Of a DNA stretch of 54,404 bases, positions 42,321 through 50,077 are shown one piece after another; position 1 is the stretch's first letter; each line of letters begins with the position of its first letter. Source of the stretch: Teichococcus aerophilus (GTDB taxonomy: Bacteria; Pseudomonadota; Alphaproteobacteria; Acetobacterales; Acetobacteraceae); assembly GCF_014490485.1 (NCBI RefSeq), contig NZ_JACTVA010000039.1:1-54404 (forward strand). The letters are read 5' to 3'. The notes beneath the pieces were generated by a model that saw only the letters and a list, made by a program, of their open reading frames with translations, made no database searches and was not told the origin of the DNA. The position numbers and the translations under genes were made by a program.

Positions 42321-43832
42321 TTACTCGGCCATCGCCGCCTCCTTCTTCTTCCGCAGGGCCGGCGACAGCATCAGGCCAAGCGTCAGGGCGCAGATGACGA
42401 GCAGCGTGGCGCTGATCGGCCGGTTCGCGAAGTCGATGAAGATGTACGGATCACCGCGGGAGAGCAGCATGGCGCGGCGCAGATGCTCTTCCATCATCGG
42501 GCCAAGCACGAAGCCGACCAGAAGCGGCGCCGGCTCCATCTTCAACTTGTTGAACACGTAGCCCAGGATGCCAAAGAACACCGTGGAGTACACGTCGAAC
42601 ACGTTGTTGTTGATGGAATACACGCCGATCGCACAGAAGGTGAGGATCGCCGGGTACATGTACTTGTAGGGAACCTGCAGCAACTTCACCCACATGCCGA
42701 TCATCGGCAGGTTGATGACGAGCAGCATCAGGTTGCCGATCCACATGGAGCAGATCAGGCCCCAGAACAGGTCCGGCTGGCTTTCCACCATGCGCGGGCC
42801 AGGCTGGATGCCCTGAATGATCAGCGCGCCCACCATCAGCGCCATGACGGCGTTGGAGGGGATGCCGAGCGTCAGCAGCGGGATGAAGCTGGTCTGCGCC
42901 GCCGCGTTGTTCGCGGCCTCGGGACCGGCCACGCCTTCGATGGCGCCGTTGCCGAACTCATGCCGGCCCTTCGACATCTTCCGCTCCATCATATAGGAGC
43001 CGAAGGAGGCGAGGGACGCACCGCCGCCCGGCAGGATGCCGAGCGCGGAGCCGATGATGGTGCCGCGCAGCACGGACGGGGTGGCGCGCTTCCACTCCTC
43101 CCGGGTCAGCATTAGGCTGCCGACCTTGGCGGTCAGCACGCTGCGGACTTCCGGCTTTTCCAGGTTCAGGATGATCTCGGCGATGCCGAAGACACCCATC
43201 GCCATGGCGGCGAAGTTCAGGCCGTCAGAGAGCTCCGGCACACCGAAGGTAAAGCGCTGCTGGCCGGTCTGCACGTCCGTGCCCACCAGGCCGAGGGCCA
43301 CGCCCAGCGTCACCATCGCGATGGACTTCACCACCGAGCCCTGCGCGAGCACGGCGGAGATGATGAGGCCCAGCAACATGAGCGAGAAGTAATCCGCTGG
43401 CCCGAAGGACAGCGCCACCTGCGTCAGCAGCGGGCCCGAGGCCGCGACCAGCAGGGTAGCGACGGAACCCGCGAAGAACGAGCCGACGGCCGCGATGGTC
43501 AGCGCGGCACCGGCCCGGCCGTTGCGGGCCATCTTGTAGCCCTCCAGCGTGGTCACAACCGATGACACTTCGCCGGGTAGGTTCAGAAGGATGGCAGTGG
43601 TGGAGCCACCATACTGCGCGCCGTAGTAGATGCCGGCGAGCATGATGATGGCGGTGGTCGCGGGCTGGCCGAAGGTGATGGGCAGCAGCAGTGAAATGGT
43701 GGCAACCGGCCCGATGCCCGGCAGCACGCCGATGGCGGTGCCGATCAGCGCGCCCAGCAGGGCGAAGAGCAGGTTGTCGAAGCTCATCGCGACGCCGAAG
43801 CCGTGCGCGAGATTGGAGAGGAGAAGTTCCAT
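42321..43832 (-). CDS. tctA: tripartite tricarboxylate transporter large permease (TctA family)
   Basis: Large membrane subunit of a TTT transporter for citrate-like or other carboxylates. The 503-residue protein has about twelve membrane segments and both glycine/proline signatures: [20 protein letters not shown] near residue 31 and [20 protein letters not shown] in the second half. It follows tctB by 20 bp. No periplasmic binding protein (tctC) is next to it; these genomes often carry many orphan ones. Confidence 0.94.
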   Translation of the reverse strand: MELLLSNLAHGFGVAMSFDNLLFALLGALIGTAIGVLPGIGPVATISLLLPITFGQPATTAIIMLAGIYYGAQYGGSTTAILLNLPGEVSSVVTTLEGYKMARNGRAGAALTIAAVGSFFAGSVATLLVAASGPLLTQVALSFGPADYFSLMLLGLIISAVLAQGSVVKSIAMVTLGVALGLVGTDVQTGQQRFTFGVPELSDGLNFAAMAMGVFGIAEIILNLEKPEVRSVLTAKVGSLMLTREEWKRATPSVLRGTIIGSALGILPGGGASLASFGSYMMERKMSKGRHEFGNGAIEGVAGPEAANNAAAQTSFIPLLTLGIPSNAVMALMVGALIIQGIQPGPRMVESQPDLFWGLICSMWIGNLMLLVINLPMIGMWVKLLQVPYKYMYPAILTFCAIGVYSINNNVFDVYSTVFFGILGYVFNKLKMEPAPLLVGFVLGPMMEEHLRRAMLLSRGDPYIFIDFANRPISATLLVICALTLGLMLSPALRKKKEAAMAE

Positions 43833-43852
43833 GGTCGTTCCTACTTACCCGC

Positions 43853-44446
43853 TCAGAAGGTCGGCCAGATGTTCACGCGGATATCGAGCTCGTAGATGAA
43901 CACCCACCAGCAGAGCGCGATCAGGAAGACGACGCAGCCCGCGACGCCCAGGGGACGGTGATCCTTGTCCGCGAACGCCGCGACGACGACCATCGCGGCG
44001 ATGGCGAGGAACAGACCGCCCGCATCCAGCAGCACGCCGAAGATGTTCATGCCGGCCAGCACCAGCGCCAGCACGCGCCAGCCAGGGCTGACGGCCAGGA
44101 TGAACAGGCCGATCGTGCTGGAGATACCGAGGGCGTACCAGTTGCTCTCCAGCCCCGGCACCGCCGCCAGCAGCGGGTAGGCCACGAGCGTGACGGCGAT
44201 GGCGATGGCCAGCGTCACGAAGTCCAGCTTGGTCCACTTCTCCAGTGAATCAGGACCGCTGAAGAACGCGATCCCGAGCACGATCAGGCCGAAGCAGAAC
44301 TCCAGCCCGAACACCAGCATCGGCATGTAGCCCGGCCCCATGCGGCGCGCGCTGCCGAGCGTATGGTCCGTGTTGAGCCAAAGGCCCACCGCCGCCAGCA
44401 CCAGTAGAAAGATGCCAGAGGCAAGGTCTTTCGCGTTGATTTTCAT
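43853..44446 (-). CDS. tctB: tripartite tricarboxylate transporter small permease (TctB family)
   Basis: Small, four-helix membrane subunit pairing with TctA. The 197-residue protein begins MKINAKDLASGIFLLVLAAV and has LGSARRMGPGYMPMLV, the typical TctB loop. AAAGGA lies about 7 bases before ATG 44446; the longer upstream frame was rejected. It is the first gene of the operon, with its promoter in the AT-richer region to the right. Confidence 0.9.
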   Translation of the reverse strand: MKINAKDLASGIFLLVLAAVGLWLNTDHTLGSARRMGPGYMPMLVFGLEFCFGLIVLGIAFFSGPDSLEKWTKLDFVTLAIAIAVTLVAYPLLAAVPGLESNWYALGISSTIGLFILAVSPGWRVLALVLAGMNIFGVLLDAGGLFLAIAAMVVVAAFADKDHRPLGVAGCVVFLIALCWWVFIYELDIRVNIWPTF

Positions 44447-44822
44447 GCCAATCCTTTCTTGAACCTCCGCGTGCCACCGGCACGCCCCACGCACGTCACT
44501 CGTAGTCCTTGTACGATGTCGGATAGCATCGCCCCAGCGGTTCCCGAACGGCCAGATCCGGGCACCAGACGATCATCGCATGTCCCAGCACCCCCAACCG
44601 CCGGTCAGACCGTCGGTCACTTAGAAGCCCTGGTCGCATGCACGCCAGTTTGGCTGGCGCTTCCATCTCCTCCGAATCACAAAAGTTAGGCAACCTATGT
44701 CATCGGCACCGGAAACGGCAATAAGCTAGCTCACGATAACGAGACCTTCATAAGCCGGTTCACGCAAGAAAATTGCTGTTTCTTGGTTCACCACATTAAG
44801 TCCAGTACAGGATGTTGCTAAA
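44447..44822. promoter_or_regulatory. 376-bp divergent control region, tctBA / M20-panE
   Basis: No gene is seen. Its right-hand half (about 44690-44822) is markedly AT-richer than the surroundings and carries an inverted repeat AAGAAA-(7)-TTTCTT at 44767-44785 plus the direct pair GGTTCAC (44758) and GGTTCACC (44787). These could be operator half-sites for a regulator shared by the transporter and the amidohydrolase operon. No regulator gene is adjacent. Confidence 0.5.
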
Positions 44823-46010
44823 ATGCCCGATACAACCCGGATCAACGACACCAACCGCCATTTGCAAGACGCCGCCCGCGCCCTGGCGCCCGGCCTGATC
44901 GAGATCCGCCGCGACATTCACGCCCATCCGGAATTGGCATTCGAGGAAGTCCGCACCAGCGGCATCGTGGCGGCAGAGTTGGCACGGCTCGGCATCCCGC
45001 ACCGCACCGGCGTCGGCGGCACCGGCGTGGTCGGGTTCATCGAGGGCGGGCGGCCCGGACCCAACCTGGCCATCCGTGCTGACATGGACGCGCTGCCGAT
45101 CCATGAGGAGACCGGCCTGGCCTTTGCCAGCCAGGTGGACGGCAAAATGCACGCCTGCGGGCACGACATCCACACCGTCACCCTGCTCGGCGTCGCCGCC
45201 GTGCTGAAGGACCTGGCGCCCCGGCTGGCCGGCCGCATCGCGCTGGTGTTCCAGCCGGCGGAGGAGACGCTGGAAGGCGCCGAGGCCATGATCAAGGACG
45301 GCGTCATGGACGGCGTGGACCTGGCGCTGGGCTTCCACAACCACCCGCATCAGCCGGTCGGCAGCTTCGCCTATGTCCGTGGCGCCTGCCTGGCGGCGGC
45401 GGACCGGTTCGACCTGATCATCCGCGGCAAGTCCGGCCACGCCGCCCACCCTTACGCGGCGGTGGACCCGATCGTGGCGGCGGCGCATTTCGTCACCCAG
45501 GCACAGACCGTCGTGTCGCGGGAGCTGCGGCCGCTGCACCCGGCCGTCGTCACCATCGGCCAGTCCATCGGCGGCACCACCTACAACATCATCCCTGAGC
45601 GGGTGCACCTGAAGGGCTCGGTCCGTACCCTGCACCCGGCGGCGCGGGACACGGCCGAGGCAGCGCTGCGGCGGCTGGCGGACGGCATCGCCCTCGGCAT
45701 GCGGATCGAGGCGATCATGGACTACCAGCGCAAGGTGCCACCGCTGGTGAACGACGACCGCGTGCTGAACCCCGCCATCGCCGCGCTGACCGACCAGTTC
45801 GGCGACATCCTGATCGAGGGCGAGCCCAGCATGGGGTCCGAGGATTTCTCCGCCTTCGCCACCCGCGTGCCGGCGATGCAGCTGGGGATTGGCTCCGGCG
45901 CGCCGGGACGGCATGATGCCCTGCACAACGCCAATTATCAGCCCGATGAAGGCTGCATTCCGCTTGGGGTGGAAGCGCTGTCCCGTATCGCGCTCGATTT
46001 GCTGAAGTAA
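44823..46010 (+). CDS. M20 family amidohydrolase (hippurate hydrolase/IAA-amino-acid hydrolase type)
   Basis: A 395-residue metallo-amidohydrolase cleaving N-acyl amino acids. Metal ligands are in MHACGHDIH, PAEETLEGA, FHNHPH and the C-terminal LHNANY. A dimerisation domain has GKSGHAAHPYAAVDP. AGGA lies 9 bases before ATG. It is followed after 15 bases by a ketopantoate-reductase-like gene and is divergent from tctBA, suggesting that the transporter imports an amide or its acid product. Substrate unknown. Confidence 0.9.
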   Translation: MPDTTRINDTNRHLQDAARALAPGLIEIRRDIHAHPELAFEEVRTSGIVAAELARLGIPHRTGVGGTGVVGFIEGGRPGPNLAIRADMDALPIHEETGLAFASQVDGKMHACGHDIHTVTLLGVAAVLKDLAPRLAGRIALVFQPAEETLEGAEAMIKDGVMDGVDLALGFHNHPHQPVGSFAYVRGACLAAADRFDLIIRGKSGHAAHPYAAVDPIVAAAHFVTQAQTVVSRELRPLHPAVVTIGQSIGGTTYNIIPERVHLKGSVRTLHPAARDTAEAALRRLADGIALGMRIEAIMDYQRKVPPLVNDDRVLNPAIAALTDQFGDILIEGEPSMGSEDFSAFATRVPAMQLGIGSGAPGRHDALHNANYQPDEGCIPLGVEALSRIALDLLK

Positions 46011-46025
46011 AGTCAGGGACAGCCT

Positions 46026-47006
46026 ATGAAGATCTGTGTTTTCGGCGCCGGCGCCATCGGCGGCCATGTCGCCACGCGCCTGGCGCTGGGCGGGGCGGAG
46101 ACCTCCGTCGTCGCGCGCGGCGCGCAGCGTGACGCGATTGCCGCCCATGGCCTGACCGTCAGCGCCAAGGATGGCGTGCACACCGCCCGCCCGCGCGTCG
46201 GCAGCCCGGCCGAGCTGGGCGTGCAGGATGCCGTCATCGTCACGGTCAAGGCGCCGGCCCTGCCGGGCGTGGCGCAGGCGATCGGCCCGCTGCTGGGCCC
46301 GGATACCACCGTGGCCTTCGTGATGAACGGCATCCCCTGGTGGTATTTCGACCGCCATGGCGGCCCGCTGGAAGGCCGCCGCCTGCCCGAGATCGACCCC
46401 GGCGAGGCCATCCGTAAAGCCGTGGGGCCGGAACGGACGCTGGGCGGCGTGGTCTATTCCGCCTGCACCGTGACCGAGCCCGGCCACATCCACGTGGAGA
46501 ACCAGGTCAACCGCGTCATCCTGGGCGAGCTGGATAACAGCGCCAGCCCGCGTGCCGAAGCCATCGCCGCCTACCTGACCAAGGGCGGCATGAGCGGCGA
46601 GGTGTCGCAGGACATCCGCCGGGACGTCTGGACCAAGCTGGCCAGCAACCTGGCCTTCGGGCCCTTCGCCATCCTCGCCCGCATGGGCTCCGGCGCCGCG
46701 ACGCACGATCCGGTGGTGCGGACAGCCATGGTGCGCGGCATGAAGGAGGTGATCGCCATCGCCGAGGCCCTGGGCCAGCCGGTGGACCTGGATGCGGAAA
46801 AGCGTGTCGCCGCGATCTCCTCGTCCGGCCACAAGGCCTCCATCCTGCAGGACCTGGAGCTGGGTCGGCCGATGGAAGTGGCCGCCATGTTCCGCGCCCC
46901 GCTGGAACTGGCGCGCATGGCGGAAGTGGAGACGCCGACCCTCGACCTCGCCGTGGCCCTGGCGACGATGCAGGCGAAGGGGGCGGGGCTCTACGAGGCT
47001 GCCTGA
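46026..47006 (+). CDS. ketopantoate reductase family (ApbA/PanE-like) oxidoreductase
   Basis: A 326-residue NAD(P)-dependent 2-oxo acid reductase/dehydrogenase. It has GAGAIG (7-12) at the N-terminus, a lysine in DVWTKLASNLAFGP like the PanE catalytic Lys, and SSSGHKASILQDLELGRPMEV at the C-terminal domain, which matches the family's S-x-x-x-D site region. Pantothenate synthesis is unlikely here; coupling to the M20 gene suggests catabolism of a branched 2-oxo or hydroxy acid. AGGGAC lies just before the ATG. Confidence 0.87.
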   Translation: MKICVFGAGAIGGHVATRLALGGAETSVVARGAQRDAIAAHGLTVSAKDGVHTARPRVGSPAELGVQDAVIVTVKAPALPGVAQAIGPLLGPDTTVAFVMNGIPWWYFDRHGGPLEGRRLPEIDPGEAIRKAVGPERTLGGVVYSACTVTEPGHIHVENQVNRVILGELDNSASPRAEAIAAYLTKGGMSGEVSQDIRRDVWTKLASNLAFGPFAILARMGSGAATHDPVVRTAMVRGMKEVIAIAEALGQPVDLDAEKRVAAISSSGHKASILQDLELGRPMEVAAMFRAPLELARMAEVETPTLDLAVALATMQAKGAGLYEAA

Positions 47007-47012
47007 GGGGAA

Positions 47013-47063
47013 GAGGAAGGCTGGGGAAGGAATTCCCCAGACCCCTTCTTTTCTGCGAGTTTC
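47013..47063 (+). repeat. family 1 terminator-like repeat, copy 4a
   Basis: GGAAGGCTGGGGAAGGAATT, CCCCAGACCCCTTC, TTTTCTGCGAGTTTCG. It starts 6 bases after the PanE-like stop and is the left arm of a 249-bp inverted pair with copy 4b. Confidence 0.82.
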
Positions 47064-47205
47064 GCGTCGTGCTTCAGGACTGGGGGCGGGCGCTGCTTGA
47101 TGATTCAAAGATGAGCCACGCGGGCTGAACGGTCAGCCGCCGGAGGTCCAGGATCTCAGGCGTGCCCAGCCGTCTCTCGGCTCCGACCCATCAACAGTTC
47201 CATCC

Positions 47206-47261
47206 GAAACTCGAAGAAAGAAAAGAAGGGCCCCGGGGAATTCTTTCCCCGGCCTTCCTCC
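47206..47261 (-). repeat. family 1 terminator-like repeat, copy 4b
   Basis: Read on the minus strand: GGAAGGCCGGGGAAAGAATT, CCCCGGGGCCCTTC, TTTTCTTTCTTCGAGTTTCG. It matches copy 4a over about 50 bases in inverted orientation. There is no minus-strand gene upstream of it, so here it is the partner of a pair rather than the end of a gene. Confidence 0.82.
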
Positions 47262-47301
47262 ACCTGTCACCCTGCAGCCCCCAGGGAAGGAGAAGCCCTT
47301 C

Positions 47302-47823
47302 ATGCGCTACACCCGCACCGCGCGTACCCTGCATTGGCTGACGGTGGCGGCCTTGCTGGTTGTCGGCACGCTGGGGCTTTGGCTGGGCTGGGCGGCGCCA
47401 GAGGACGAGGCGCTGAAGCTGCGCCTGTACAACATCCATGAAAGCATCGGCCTGCTCCTGTGGCCGCTGACGCTGTTCCGGCTGTTCTGGCGCTGGGGGA
47501 ACCCGCCGCCGCCCGCACCGCCGCAGCCGGCCGTGCTGAACGCGGTGGCGGGGGCAGTGCATGCGGGCCTGTATGGGCTGCTGCTGACCATGCCGATCGT
47601 TGGCTTCCTGGCCACCAATGCCTGGGGCTTCCCGCTGCGCATCTTCGGCCTGGTGCCGGTGCCCAGCCCATTGGGGCGGGACGAAGCCTGGGCACCGGCG
47701 TTGACGGAACTGCATGGCTGGATGGCGCTGGGGCTCGGCCTGCTGGTGCTGGCGCATGCCGGTGCGGCGCTGGTCTGGCACGGCGCCATCCGCCGCGATG
47801 GCCAGCTGCAGCGGATGCTATAG
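47302..47823 (+). CDS. cytochrome b561 (CybB-like)
   Basis: A 173-residue, four-helix inner-membrane di-heme cytochrome that passes electrons between quinol and acceptors. Candidate heme ligands are His11 (LHW), His46 (NIHESIG), His87 (VHAGLYG), His138 and His152. GGAAGGAG lies 9-10 bases before ATG. The TAG stop is the first triplet of a family 2 repeat. No partner redox gene adjoins it. Confidence 0.9.
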   Translation: MRYTRTARTLHWLTVAALLVVGTLGLWLGWAAPEDEALKLRLYNIHESIGLLLWPLTLFRLFWRWGNPPPPAPPQPAVLNAVAGAVHAGLYGLLLTMPIVGFLATNAWGFPLRIFGLVPVPSPLGRDEAWAPALTELHGWMALGLGLLVLAHAGAALVWHGAIRRDGQLQRML

Positions 47824-47906
47824 AGCGTGATGGCTTGAGGTGGCACCGCCGGAAGGCGTGAAACGCGCAGTCGGCAAAGGCGGTGAGCGTGAGCGGATCA
47901 CGCTCT
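47821..47906. repeat. family 2 palindromic repeat (TAGAGC element), copy 4
   Basis: Begins TAGAGCGTGATGGCTTGAGG at the cytochrome stop codon and ends GAGCGGATCACGCTCT. It is about 86 bp, a shortened form of the 104-bp copies, with the same inverted termini. Confidence 0.7.
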
Positions 47907-47909
47907 CGG

Positions 47910-47943
47910 CCGAGCCCGCCGCATGCAGATGCGGCGGGCTCGG
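47910..47943. terminator. perfect 15-bp hairpin after cytochrome b561
   Basis: CCGAGCCCGCCGCAT / ATGCGGCGGGCTCGG with loop GCAG, directly after the family 2 repeat. There is no T-run on either side. It may block exonucleases or act with the repeat as the 3' end of the cytochrome transcript. Confidence 0.55.
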
Positions 47944-48010
47944 TCTCAGGGCCGCCCCAGGCCGATCAGCCCTTGGCCGCCCGGGGTCATCCAGGCCGGC
48001 TGGCCGCGGG

Positions 48011-48238
48011 TCAGAGCGGCTTGGTGGCCTTTTCCATCAGCCGGGCAAAGAAGCCGGGCTTCTTGGCAGGCTGCGGGGCCGTCCTGGCGGCGGCGGCGGC
48101 CAACAGGGCCTCGCGCTCCTGCCCCTTCAGCTTCAGCCACTGTTCCAGGGTCTTGCCCGCCTTGGCGGCGCGCTTGGCTTCGTAGCTACGCTGGCCCTCG
48201 CTCATCCGCGGGGCGGTGGTCTCGGTCGTCTTCGCCAT
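48011..48238 (-). CDS. small conserved-looking charged protein
   Basis: A 75-residue, Lys/Ala-rich cytoplasmic protein (MSEGQRSYEAKRAAKAGKTL, then KKPGFFARLMEKA). I do not recognise a family name. The frame has a plausible start with GGGGA and AAGGA upstream, and its codon use fits the neighbours. It is divergent from the DUF1491 gene. Function unknown. Confidence 0.6.
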   Translation of the reverse strand: MAKTTETTAPRMSEGQRSYEAKRAAKAGKTLEQWLKLKGQEREALLAAAAARTAPQPAKKPGFFARLMEKATKPL

Positions 48239-48359
48239 CGGTCCTTGGTCCCCTGCCGGCCCGTCCCGGGGGCCCGCGCCCCCCGCAGATGCCCGCTGCG
48301 GGCCGCCGCATCAAGAGGGGGGTTGCACAGGCACCGTGCCTGCCGCTTCCCTGCGCCGC

Positions 48360-48692
48360 ATGGAACCGAGATTGAAGGCCGGCCTCTGGGCCAGCATGGC
48401 CATCCGCATGGCGGACCAGGCTGGGCGCATGGCCATGGTGCTGAAGAAGGGCGACGAGGATGCCGGCGGCATCCTGTGCGTGCTGCGTGGCCGCCAGGGA
48501 TGCGTCGTGCTCAGCCAGACGCGGGATGCCGAGGGCCGTCCCGCCTGGCTGCGCGGCACCGGCAATGACCCGGTGCCGGAGCCGGAGGCCGACGCCTATG
48601 TCGCCCGGCAGACGTCGCGCGACCCCGACTTGTGGGTCCTGGAATTCGAGACGCCGGACCTTGTGCCTCCCTTCGAGGCACGGCTGATCTAG
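48360..48692 (+). CDS. DUF1491 family protein
   Basis: A 110-residue protein matching the alphaproteobacterial DUF1491 pattern: RLKAGLWASMAIRMADQAGR, VLKKGDEDAGGILCVL, and EADAYVARQTSRDPDLWVLEFE. Function is not known for the family. The start at 48360 is set by where the family begins; the ribosome-binding site is weak. A WYL regulator starts four bases after its stop, so the two are likely one transcript. Confidence 0.85.
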   Translation: MEPRLKAGLWASMAIRMADQAGRMAMVLKKGDEDAGGILCVLRGRQGCVVLSQTRDAEGRPAWLRGTGNDPVPEPEADAYVARQTSRDPDLWVLEFETPDLVPPFEARLI

Positions 48693-48696
48693 CGTC

Positions 48697-49374
48697 ATGT
48701 CCCGCTCCGCCCGCCTGTTGGCGCTGATGCAGACGCTGCGCCGCCGCCGCCGCGCCGCAACGGCCGAGGAACTGGCGGGTGAGCTCGGTATCTCCACCCG
48801 CACCCTCTACCGGGACATCGCCACCCTGGTGGGGGAGGGCGCGCCGATCGAGGGTGCCGCCGGGCTGGGCTACGTCCTGCGCCCCGGCTTCTTCCTGCCG
48901 CCGCTGATGCTGGGGGAGGAGGAAGTGGACGCCTTGTTGCTCGGCCTGAAGCTGGTGGGGCAGCGTGGCGACGCGGCGCTCTGCCGGGCGGCGGAGGACG
49001 CGCTGGCCAAGATCATCGCCGTGCTGCCGCCGGAGCGGGAGAACGCGACCGATAGCGGACTGATGGTGCCGTCCGAGCAGCCGGACGGCACCGCGCACAT
49101 GGCGGTGTTGCGCCAGGCCATCCGGCGGGAACAGCGCCTGCACCTGCGCTATACGGACCTGAAGGGGCAGGAGAGCACGCGCATCGTCTGGCCCGTCGCC
49201 ATCGGCTTCTTCGCGGCGGTGGAGGTGATGATCGCCTGGTGCGAGACGCGGGAGGATTTCCGTCATTTCCGCCTGGACCGCATCGCCATGGCCGCGCCTT
49301 CAGAGGGCCGTTACCCGCGCCGCCGCCGCGTGCTGCTGGCGGAATGGCGGGCTCAGCTCGGCATCGGCTCCTGA
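48697..49374 (+). CDS. YafY-like transcriptional regulator (HTH_11 + WYL domain)
   Basis: A 225-residue DNA-binding regulator. The N-terminal winged helix has ATAEELAGELGISTRTLYRDI and the middle/C-terminal WYL domain includes LRQAIRREQRLHLRYTDLKG and FRHFRLDRIAMAA. WYL domains sense nucleic-acid or small ligands. It is 60 bp ahead of a VOC protein; YafY-type regulators are commonly paired with glyoxalase-fold proteins, which may be the regulated partner. Confidence 0.9.
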   Translation: MSRSARLLALMQTLRRRRRAATAEELAGELGISTRTLYRDIATLVGEGAPIEGAAGLGYVLRPGFFLPPLMLGEEEVDALLLGLKLVGQRGDAALCRAAEDALAKIIAVLPPERENATDSGLMVPSEQPDGTAHMAVLRQAIRREQRLHLRYTDLKGQESTRIVWPVAIGFFAAVEVMIAWCETREDFRHFRLDRIAMAAPSEGRYPRRRRVLLAEWRAQLGIGS

Positions 49375-49434
49375 CGGAAACTGTCACGGCAGGTGGGTAA
49401 GCCAGGGCATCCGCGCAGCAGAGGAGCCCTCGCG

Positions 49435-49797
49435 ATGACCCAACCCACCCTGTTCATCCTGTATGTCGACCAGCCGCTGGCCAGCGCCGCCTTCTATGCG
49501 ACGCTGCTGGGCTGCGAGCCGGTGGAGGCGCAGGAGACCTTCGCCATGTTCCGGCTGGATTCCGGCGTGTCCCTCGGCCTGTGGTCCCGCCACACGGTGG
49601 TACCGGCGCCCGGCGCGGCGGCCGGCGGCGGCGAACTGGCCTTCCATGTGGAGGATGTGGACGCCGTCTATCGGGACTGGGTGGCACGCGGCCTGCCCAT
49701 TCTGCAGCAACCCGCCGAGATGGATTTCGGCCGCACCTTCACCGCCCAGGACCCGGACGGGCATCGCTTGCGCGTTTACCGAATGGCGCGGGCCTGA
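49435..49797 (+). CDS. VOC superfamily (glyoxalase/bleomycin-resistance fold) protein
   Basis: A 120-residue protein with two beta-alpha-beta-beta-beta modules: TLFILYVDQPLASAAFYATL at the start and ELAFHVEDVDAVYRDWVARG in the second half, ending DPDGHRLRVYRM. GAGGAG lies 9 bases before ATG. It may be a dioxygenase, isomerase or binding protein; the metal ligands are not clear. Probably co-transcribed with the WYL regulator. Confidence 0.86.
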   Translation: MTQPTLFILYVDQPLASAAFYATLLGCEPVEAQETFAMFRLDSGVSLGLWSRHTVVPAPGAAAGGGELAFHVEDVDAVYRDWVARGLPILQQPAEMDFGRTFTAQDPDGHRLRVYRMARA

Positions 49798-49821
49798 CAG
49801 CGGCCGGACGCCAGAAAGTGT

Positions 49822-49867
49822 AAGGTCGGGGGGAATTCCCGGACCATTCCTTCTGCTGGCGAGTTTC
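49822..49867 (+). repeat. family 1 terminator-like repeat, copy 5a (degenerate)
   Basis: AAGGTCGGGGGGAATTCCCG, GACCATTCCTTCTG then GGCGAGTTTC. The stem has lost part of the AAGG loop. It lies 25 bases after the VOC stop and is inverted to copy 5b, giving a 256-bp pair. Confidence 0.7.
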
Positions 49868-50027
49868 AGATGTACGGGAGGGCTTTCCGGCGCCCCGCAG
49901 CTTCGGCTGGCCATCGCCGGGTCGAGCAGCACGGCGAGCGGCAGCGCTATTAGTTGCCGGTCCGAATCCTGCGCCGCTCAGGCCTGGGGCGCTCGGGGCT
50001 GGGGGCGCTGTCCGACCACACCCGAGC

Positions 50028-50077
50028 TCACATCAGAAAGATGGGGGTCTGGGGGAATTCCTTCCCCCAGCCTTCGC
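50028..50077 (-). repeat. family 1 terminator-like repeat, copy 5b
   Basis: Starts directly after the dehydrogenase stop on the minus strand: GCGAAGGCTGGGGGAAGG, AATTCCCCCAGACCCCC, ATCTTTCTGATG. The stem is CTGGGGG/CCCCCAG, one pair longer than in the other copies and still compensated. Confidence 0.78.
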
